From assembly GCA_964520975.1 (NCBI GenBank), contig CAZFPA010000009.1, positions 1 through 53,507 on the forward strand: 53,507 nt of DNA, in the 5' to 3' direction. The translations under genes were made by a program, and so were the position numbers. Numbering within the stretch: position 1 is the stretch's first letter; every line of letters starts with the position of its first letter. Source of the DNA: CAZFPA01 sp964520975 (lineage in GTDB: Bacteria > Bacillota > Negativicutes > Selenomonadales > Selenomonadaceae). This document shows positions 48,039 to 53,507 of the stretch, piece by piece. A model generated the notes under the pieces. It worked only from the letters and a program-made list of their open reading frames with translations. It searched no databases and was not told the DNA's origin.

Positions 48039-49352
48039 GTGGACAAAGTCATTATCATAGGCGCTGGTCTGGCGGGCAGTGAGGCTGCCTGGCAGGCGGC
48101 GCAGCGGGGAATTACGGTGGAGCTGTACGAAATGCGCCCGGAAAAGTCAACACCGGCGCACAAGACGGCTGGCTTTGCCGAGCTCGTCTGCAGTAATTCT
48201 CTCCGGGGAGCGGGGCTTGAGAATGCTGTGGGCGTGCTGAAGGAAGAGATGCGCCGGCTGGATTCCATCATTCTGGAGGCCGCTGACGCGACGCGTGTAC
48301 CGGCAGGCGGTGCTCTTGCCGTAGACCGGGAGGGCTTCAGCCGTTATATCACGGAAAAGGTCAGCAGCCATCCGCTCATTACAGTGCATCATGAGGAAAT
48401 CGGGCAGATTCCGTCGACGGAAGAAGCCGTTGTCATCGTAGCCAGCGGCCCGCTGACCGCTGGCAGCCTGGCCGGAGATATCGCGCATCGTATGGGACAG
48501 GATTATCTGTACTTTTACGATGCGGCCGCGCCGATTGTGACCCTGGAGTCTGTGGATATGTCCAAGGCGTACAAGGCCTCCCGCTATGGCAAGGGCGAGG
48601 CCGCCTATATCAACTGCCCGATGGAAAAAGATGAATATGAGCATTTCTGGAATGAGCTTGTAACTGCAGAAAAGACACCAACCCGGGAATTTGAAAAAGA
48701 AAAATTTTTTGAGGGCTGTATGCCGGTAGAGGAAATGGCAAGTCACGGCGTGGATACCCTTCTGTTTGGTCCGCTCAAGCCGGTGGGGCTCGAGCATCCG
48801 GAGACGGGCAAACGTCCCCATGCGGTCGTCCAGCTGCGTCAGGACAATGCCGCGGCTACACTGTACAATATCGTGGGGTTTCAGACACATCTCAAGTGGC
48901 CGGAGCAGCGGCGCGTGTTCGGACTCATTCCGGGCCTGGAGCAGGCGGAGTTTGTCCGTTATGGTGTCATGCATCGGAATACCTTCATCAATTCGCCGGA
49001 AACCATGCGGGCGACCATGCAGTTCAAGGGGGAGCCACGGCTGTTCTTCGCGGGGCAGATGACCGGTGTTGAGGGCTATGTGGAATCGGCCGCCTCCGGC
49101 CTTGTCGCGGGCATCAATGCCGCGCGCCTCTGTCAGGGAAAGGAACCGGTGGTCTTTCCCGCTGAGACGGCGCACGGGGCTCTCTGCCACTACATAACGA
49201 CAGCGGCTCAAAAACATTTTCAGCCGATGAACGTGAACTTCGGCATCATGGCACCGCTCACGGAACGTATCCGGGATAAGAAACGCAAAAAACAGCGTCT
49301 GGCAGAACGGGCGCTGGAAAAATTGATGGAATTCAGAGAAACTTTGGACTGA
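48039..49352 (+). CDS. trmFO: Folate-dependent tRNA (uracil-54-C5) methyltransferase TrmFO
   Basis: 437 residues. Makes m5U54 in the T-loop with methylene-THF and FAD. The dinucleotide motif GAGLAGSEAAWQ is at residue 8; ELVCSNSLRGAGLENAVGVLKEEMR, with the active-site Cys, and the C-terminal MTGVEGYVESAASG follow. GTG 48039 is preferred, with CCAGGGGGG upstream, over an upstream in-frame codon at 48018. It follows topA by 33 bases, as in Bacillus. Confidence 0.94.
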   Translation: MDKVIIIGAGLAGSEAAWQAAQRGITVELYEMRPEKSTPAHKTAGFAELVCSNSLRGAGLENAVGVLKEEMRRLDSIILEAADATRVPAGGALAVDREGFSRYITEKVSSHPLITVHHEEIGQIPSTEEAVVIVASGPLTAGSLAGDIAHRMGQDYLYFYDAAAPIVTLESVDMSKAYKASRYGKGEAAYINCPMEKDEYEHFWNELVTAEKTPTREFEKEKFFEGCMPVEEMASHGVDTLLFGPLKPVGLEHPETGKRPHAVVQLRQDNAAATLYNIVGFQTHLKWPEQRRVFGLIPGLEQAEFVRYGVMHRNTFINSPETMRATMQFKGEPRLFFAGQMTGVEGYVESAASGLVAGINAARLCQGKEPVVFPAETAHGALCHYITTAAQKHFQPMNVNFGIMAPLTERIRDKKRKKQRLAERALEKLMEFRETLD

Positions 49353-49372
49353 GATGGAAGGGAGCCATAGGG

Positions 49373-49915
49373 ATGGAGAATGTGTTTCACGCTACTACGA
49401 TCGTAGCAGTCAGGCATAAAGGGAAAACAGCGATTGCCGGCGATGGGCAGGTGACCTTTGGTCAGAACACGATCATGAAGGCCAATGCCCGCAAGGTGCG
49501 CCGGCTGTATCATGGCAAGGTCTTGTCCGGATTTGCCGGGTCGGTAGCGGATGCCTTTACGCTGTTTGAAAAATTCGAGGCAAAGCTTGAGGAGTTCAAC
49601 GGAAACCTTATGCGCGCCTCCGTAGAGCTTGCAAAGGAGTGGCGCACGGACCGTGTGCTGCGCAAGCTGGAGGCCCTGCTGCTCGTAGCCGATAAGGATA
49701 CACTTCTCATGCTTTCCGGCAGCGGCGAGGTCATCGAGCCGGATGGCGCGGTTGCGGCGATCGGCTCAGGCGGCTTCTATGCGCTGTCGGCAGCGCGGGC
49801 TATGGTAAAGCATACGGATATGGAAGCGGCGGATATTGCCCATGAGGCATTGGAGATCGCGGCGGATATCTGCGTCTATACGAATCACAATATCAAGGTA
49901 GAGGAACTGGAATAG
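49373..49915 (+). CDS. hslV: ATP-dependent protease subunit HslV (ClpQ)
   Basis: 180 residues, N-terminal-nucleophile peptidase of the HslUV complex. It begins MENVFHATTIVAVRHKG: the mature enzyme would start at Thr8 after removal of MENVFHA. Further markers are AIAGDGQVTFG, KVLSGFAGSVADAFTLFEKF and SGSGEVIEPD. ATG 49373 with GGGAG is preferred; the internal GTG 49382 would give MFHATT. In Bacillus ClpQ the N-terminal Ser acts as the nucleophile, but there is no Ser here. Confidence 0.94.
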   Translation: MENVFHATTIVAVRHKGKTAIAGDGQVTFGQNTIMKANARKVRRLYHGKVLSGFAGSVADAFTLFEKFEAKLEEFNGNLMRASVELAKEWRTDRVLRKLEALLLVADKDTLLMLSGSGEVIEPDGAVAAIGSGGFYALSAARAMVKHTDMEAADIAHEALEIAADICVYTNHNIKVEELE

Positions 49916-49926
49916 GAGGCCGCTGG

Positions 49927-51315
49927 ATGAACGAACAGACACCAAGAGAAATCGTTGAGGAGCTCGATAAATACATTGTAGGACAGAAAGCTGCCAAGCG
50001 GGCTGTGGCCATAGCTCTGCGCAATCGTTGGCGCAGCCATCGGCTGCAGGACAGCATGAAGGAAGAAGTCATTCCGAAGAACATCCTGATGATTGGGTCG
50101 ACAGGCGTGGGCAAGACAGAGATTGCCCGCCGGCTGGCAAAGCTCGTGCAGGCGCCGTTTATCAAGGTAGAGGCTACGAAATTCACCGAGGTCGGTTATG
50201 TTGGCCGGGATGTGGAATCCATTGTGCGTGATCTGGCGGAGACGGCGGTGCGCATGGTCAAGCAGCAGCGCATGGAAGGTGTTCAGGAAAAGGCCCGGGA
50301 AATGGCGGAGGAACGCATTCTCGATGTCATGGTTCCTGAACCGCAGAAGGCGGCCAATCCCTTTGGACGGCTCTTTGGCAGTGAGGGCGAGGCCAAGCCG
50401 GAGGAAGAAAAACCGACAGAAGAGCCTAAAAAATATCAGGCGGGCCGTGAATGGTGCCGCGAACGTCTGCAGGCTGGTGAGTACGAGAAAAAGCTCATTG
50501 AGATTTCTGTGGAGGATAATGGCAAGCCAATGGTTGGAATGCTTGCGGGCTCGAGCCTCGAAGGTATGGGGGACAACCTGCAGGACATGCTGGGCAGCCT
50601 GATGCCGAAGAAGCATAAGAAGCGCCGTGTGACGGTGGAAGCAGCCCGGCGCATCTTTACGCAGGAGGAAGCGCAGAAGCTGGTCGATATGGAAGAAGTT
50701 ACGGATACAGCTGTAAAGGCTGCAGAACGCAGCGGCATTGTCTTTCTCGATGAAATCGATAAAGTTGCCGTGCATGGCAGCGGCAGCGGCCCGGATGTTT
50801 CCCGTGAGGGCGTGCAGCGGGACATTCTGCCGATTGTCGAGGGCTCGACGGTGATGACAAAATACGGGCCGGTCAAGACGGATCATATTCTTTTTATCGC
50901 AGCGGGGGCTTTCCATACAGCTAAGCCATCGGATCTCATTCCAGAACTGCAGGGACGTTTCCCTATCCGGGTGGAGCTGACATCCCTGAGCAAGGACGAT
51001 TTCAAGCGTATCCTTACGGAGCCGCAGAACGCATTGCTGAAGCAGTACCATGCCTTGCTGGCGACAGAGGGCGTGGAGGTGGATTTTGCCACGGATGCGA
51101 TTGACCGCATCGCGGAGCTGGCTTGTGATGTCAATGCGCAGAATGAAAATATCGGTGCCCGTCGTCTGCATACACTGCTCGAAAAGCTTCTGGAGGATCT
51201 TTCGTTTGAAGCGCCTGAGCTGACGGAGAAAAAAATATGTATTGATGCCGCCTATGTGGATGAAAAATTATCGGATATTGTGGTAAATCGTGATCTCACA
51301 CAGTTCGTGCTGTAA
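49927..51315 (+). CDS. hslU: ATP-dependent protease ATPase subunit HslU (ClpY)
   Basis: 462 residues, AAA+ unfoldase that feeds HslV. Walker A is GSTGVGKTEIARRLAK, the pore-loop motif is GYVGRD, the charged I-domain spans about residues 110-240, and Walker B is VFLDEIDKVA. The C-terminal sensor-2 region is NENIGARRLHTLLEKLLED, and the end FVL docks in HslV. RBS AGGAGG before ATG 49927. Eleven bases after hslV. Confidence 0.96.
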   Translation: MNEQTPREIVEELDKYIVGQKAAKRAVAIALRNRWRSHRLQDSMKEEVIPKNILMIGSTGVGKTEIARRLAKLVQAPFIKVEATKFTEVGYVGRDVESIVRDLAETAVRMVKQQRMEGVQEKAREMAEERILDVMVPEPQKAANPFGRLFGSEGEAKPEEEKPTEEPKKYQAGREWCRERLQAGEYEKKLIEISVEDNGKPMVGMLAGSSLEGMGDNLQDMLGSLMPKKHKKRRVTVEAARRIFTQEEAQKLVDMEEVTDTAVKAAERSGIVFLDEIDKVAVHGSGSGPDVSREGVQRDILPIVEGSTVMTKYGPVKTDHILFIAAGAFHTAKPSDLIPELQGRFPIRVELTSLSKDDFKRILTEPQNALLKQYHALLATEGVEVDFATDAIDRIAELACDVNAQNENIGARRLHTLLEKLLEDLSFEAPELTEKKICIDAAYVDEKLSDIVVNRDLTQFVL

Positions 51316-51352
51316 AATTATTGCCGGGACAGGTAATTTTCATATTTTTTTT
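51314..51352 (+). terminator. Possible terminator after hslU
   Basis: AAAATTA and TAATTTT arms around 13 bases, then a gap of four bases and T8. The stem is AT-only and weak, so read-through into codY is possible. Confidence 0.4.
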
Positions 51353-51493
51353 GAGTCGGCAAAATTATTAAAAAATTTATTGTTGAGCATCTATGATAAT
51401 TTTGAAAAGTGTGATAAAATAAAATAAATTTAGTTTGAATTTTATAAAAACAGATTAAGTTGGAAAGTTAGAAAATGAAAGGAAGATTTGTGA

Positions 51494-52270
51494 ATGGCAA
51501 CATTATTGGAAAGAACACGCAAAATCAACAAATTACTCCAGAAATCGGAAAGTGTTGAATACGATGGGATTTCCCGCGTGCTCAGCAATGTCATCGGAGC
51601 GAATATCTATATCACGGGGAAAAAGGGAAATATCTTTGGCTATGCATTCGTTGATGATTTTGAATGCGATCTCATGATTGACAAGGTCGTCAACCAGGGG
51701 AAATTCCCGAAACATTATGTCAACTGGCTGTTGAAAATCGATGAAACTTCGCCGAACCTTCGTTCGAAGACGGGTATGTGCGCATTTTCTGAGGATACGA
51801 AATGTATGTTCAACGGCAAGAATACGACGGTTGTGCCAATCTATGGGGTAGGTGAGCGCATCGGTACCCTGATCGTCGCGAAGTTTGACAAGGACTTCAC
51901 CGATGAGGATCTGCTGCTGGCAGAATATGGCGCTACGGTCGTTGGCATGGAAATGCTGCGTGACCATACGCAAAAGATTGAAATCGAGGCCCGCAAGAAG
52001 GCAACCGTACAGATTGCGCTGGCGACGCTTTCCTATTCGGAGGTTGAGGCGGCCATCAACATCCTGGGTGAGCTCGATGGAACCGAAGGACTGCTTGTTG
52101 CCTCCAAGATTGCGGATCGTGTGGGTATTACCCGTTCAGTTATCGTCAATGCGTTGCGCAAATTTGAGTCGGCAGGCGTCATTGAATCGAAGTCGCTCGG
52201 CATGAAGGGGACTTACATAAAAGTCCTCAATGAGCATTTGCTTGAGGAAGTCAGAAAACTGAAGAGATAA
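51494..52270 (+). CDS. codY: Global transcription regulator CodY
   Basis: 258 residues. Senses branched-chain amino acids and GTP and represses stationary-phase and transport genes. The N-terminal GAF domain (about 1-155) includes GYAFVDDFECDLMIDKVVNQG and FPKHYVNWLL; the C-terminal winged helix is SKIADRVGITRSVIVNALRKFESAGVIES. ATG 51494 follows GAAAGGAAG. An AT-rich spacer of 178 bases separates it from hslU; it contains AATTTTGAAAAG, a partial CodY-box. Confidence 0.96.
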   Translation: MATLLERTRKINKLLQKSESVEYDGISRVLSNVIGANIYITGKKGNIFGYAFVDDFECDLMIDKVVNQGKFPKHYVNWLLKIDETSPNLRSKTGMCAFSEDTKCMFNGKNTTVVPIYGVGERIGTLIVAKFDKDFTDEDLLLAEYGATVVGMEMLRDHTQKIEIEARKKATVQIALATLSYSEVEAAINILGELDGTEGLLVASKIADRVGITRSVIVNALRKFESAGVIESKSLGMKGTYIKVLNEHLLEEVRKLKR

Positions 52271-52280
52271 GCTGGATGGA

Positions 52281-52322
52281 GAGGCAGAAACATGAAGCAG
52301 TTCGTGTGACTGCCTCTTTTTA
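52281..52322 (+). terminator. Terminator after codY
   Basis: GAGGCAG (52281-52287) and CTGCCTC (52310-52316) arms, then T5. Confidence 0.8.
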
Positions 52323-52572
52323 TGACAAGACACTCTGGGACGTCTGTGGCCCCTGTGACTTCTGCACTCAGAACAGGTGGGACAAATAGATTAATTTCTC
52401 TGCAATTTGTATAAATATGATATAAAATTCTTCTGCATACGCATAAAAAGTGTTAGAATAAAGTGATAAGGTTTAGCAGGGATTTTTCTAAATATGTAGA
52501 AATTTGAAATCATGTATTAATATTTTTATTTATTTAGCAAATATCCGGACAAAGGGGGGCGTACAGAAGATT
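52323..52572 (+). other. AT-rich spacer before flgB
   Basis: About 250 bases with no gene seen. TAAA (52444) and GATAA (52465) with 14 bases before the AGTGATAA-like box resemble a sigma-28/SigD promoter, but only five of eight bases match. No strong sigma-A promoter is obvious. Confidence 0.35.
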
Positions 52573-52986
52573 ATGCTCGAACAGATCATGAATTCTCCAA
52601 CTATGGATTATCTGGGACGAGGACTTCAGGCGGCAACGATGCGCCACGAGGTCATCAGTAATAATATCGCGAATGTAAATACGCCGAATTTCAAAAAGAG
52701 CGAGGTTGTTTTTGAAAGCCTGCTGGCAAAGGAACTCGGATTGGATTCCAAGGGTAAGCTGGCTATGGTGCGTACGAATGATAAACACCTGCCAATGGCG
52801 CCTGAAGGTGGGGCTACCGCACAGATCCATCAGGTGACAACAACATCAATGCGCACGGATAACAACAACGTGGATATCGATGTGGAAATGGCCAGCATGG
52901 CGAAGAACCAGCTGTATTATAATGCTATGGCTAGAAACATCGGCGGCTACATCACGAAGATGAAAGATGTGCTGACAAGCAAGTAA
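52573..52986 (+). CDS. flgB: Flagellar basal-body rod protein FlgB
   Basis: 137 residues. Proximal rod component of the flagellar basal body. Recognised by the rod-family N-terminus (MDYLGRGLQAATMRHEVISNNIANVNTPNFKKSEV) and the C-terminal helix MAKNQLYYNAMARNIGGYITKMK. ATG 52573 is the only plausible start, with AAAGGGGGG 13 bases upstream. Opens the flagellar operon after codY, as in Bacillus. Confidence 0.95.
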   Translation: MLEQIMNSPTMDYLGRGLQAATMRHEVISNNIANVNTPNFKKSEVVFESLLAKELGLDSKGKLAMVRTNDKHLPMAPEGGATAQIHQVTTTSMRTDNNNVDIDVEMASMAKNQLYYNAMARNIGGYITKMKDVLTSK

Positions 52987-53007
52987 AAGGATAAAGGAGT
53001 GCATCGC

Positions 53008-53460
53008 ATGAGTATGTTTGGTGGAATTGACGCATCTGCTTCCGGGCTTACCGCGGAACGCCTGCGTATGGATGTAATATCAAATAACATTGCCAATGTG
53101 AATACGACGCGCACGGCGACTGGCGGGCCGTACCGCCGGCAGTATGTTGTGTTTGAGCCGCGGGAAGCGGACAAACAGAGCTTTTCGAGTATGCTGACGG
53201 GAGCTATGGCGTCTACTAAGCTGCAGGCCGGAGACGGCGTGCGGGCTGTCGGTATCGAGACGGACAGTACGCAAGGCAATCTGATCTACGATCCGGGACA
53301 TCCGGATGCCAATGCCAATGGCTATGTAGAGATGCCAAACGTGAATATCGTGACGGAAATGGTAGATATGATTACGGCTTCGCGTGCTTATGAGGCAAAT
53401 GTCACGGCGGTGAACGCGGCAAAGAGCATGAACTCAAAGGCACTTGAAATCGGGAAATAA
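53008..53460 (+). CDS. flgC: Flagellar basal-body rod protein FlgC
   Basis: 150 residues, proximal rod protein. N-terminus has IDASASGLTAERLRMDVISNNIANVNT; the C-terminus has VNIVTEMVDMITASRAYEANVTAVNAAKSMNSKALEIGK, the standard rod C-helix. ATG 53008 follows AAAGGAG; an in-frame GTG at 52999 overlaps that site. It lies 21 bases after flgB. Confidence 0.96.
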   Translation: MSMFGGIDASASGLTAERLRMDVISNNIANVNTTRTATGGPYRRQYVVFEPREADKQSFSSMLTGAMASTKLQAGDGVRAVGIETDSTQGNLIYDPGHPDANANGYVEMPNVNIVTEMVDMITASRAYEANVTAVNAAKSMNSKALEIGK

Positions 53461-53473
53461 ATGAGGTGACAGT

Positions 53474-53507
53474 ATGCAGGTAGAAGCATTGCAAATGACC
53501 CCGGTGG
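53474..53507 (+). CDS. fliE: FliE, partial (5' end only)
   Basis: The window ends eleven codons into this gene (MQVEALQMTPV). GAGGTG precedes ATG 53474, thirteen bases after the flgC stop. FliE is called from the flgB-flgC-fliE order; the visible residues alone would not identify it. Confidence 0.6.
   Translation, partial: MQVEALQMTPV

Noticed and set aside
1..53507. CRISPR arrays, insertion sequences, prophage or toxin-antitoxin loci
   Set aside because: No regular repeat-spacer pattern, transposase, integrase or toxin pair was seen; the genes are nearly all housekeeping.

Overview
The window reads as part of the chromosome of a diderm Firmicute of the class Negativicutes, most likely a motile Selenomonas-type organism. 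Three things point there. Gene order follows Bacillus/Clostridium core blocks (yacL-ispD-ispF-cysE-cysS-mrnC-rlmB-yacP-sigH; phoH-ybeY-era-recO-glyQS; dgt-dnaG-rpoD-trmK-nif3; topA-trmFO-hslVU-codY-flgBC-fliE). Regulation is Firmicute-like (two T-boxes, a c-di-AMP riboswitch, CodY, SigH, CarD). An outer-membrane LPS-transport-like LptA/OstA protein is also present. Coding density is high and nearly all genes look intact. I see no insertion sequence, prophage, CRISPR array or rRNA operon.

Layout. 0-5 kb: mntP, a ketopantoate reductase, a secreted C39-like peptidase, then on the minus strand a stand-alone trpB and an anchored hypothetical protein. 5-14.3 kb: carD, yacL, ispD/ispF, a cysteine T-box followed by cysE-cysS-mrnC, then thyX, rlmB, yacP and sigH. 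14.3-24.3 kb: an AT-rich control region and an eleven-gene complex I operon, nuoABCDHIJKLMN, with no nuoE, nuoF or nuoG. 24.3-26.4 kb (minus): endonuclease IV and biotin synthase, the latter under a likely BirA operator. 26.4-34.4 kb: phoH-ybeY-era, a DUF502 protein, recO, a minus-strand cysteine-rich unknown, a glycine T-box and glyQS. 34.4-35.2 kb (minus): an LptA/OstA-like protein and a small unknown. 35.4-42.3 kb: dgt, dnaG, rpoD, tRNA-Asn, trmK, nif3 and the RNase P RNA. 42.3-44.4 kb: a c-di-AMP riboswitch with an NlpC/P60 hydrolase, a 25-residue membrane peptide, a stand-alone dihydropteroate-synthase N-domain-like protein and folB. 44.5-53.5 kb: dprA, topA, trmFO, hslVU, codY and the start of the flagellar operon flgB-flgC-fliE (fliE is cut by the window edge).

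How it works together. Most of the window is housekeeping: replication start (DnaG), sigma factors (RpoD, SigH), tRNA charging and processing, rRNA modification, proteolysis, DNA repair, isoprenoid, folate and biotin metabolism. The main bioenergetic unit is the eleven-subunit complex I. It has the membrane arm and connecting Q module but lacks the NADH-oxidising module, so its electron donor is not set by this locus (ferredoxin or flavodoxin is the usual inference). The items I consider most worth a second look are that complex, the free-standing FolP N-domain next to folB, the 25-aa membrane peptide with its own Shine-Dalgarno and terminator, the unexplained GC-rich segment before dprA, the c-di-AMP riboswitch beside a locus that lacks pgpH, and the cysteine-rich unknown between recO and glyQS. 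I did not find a clear novel defence or mobile system.
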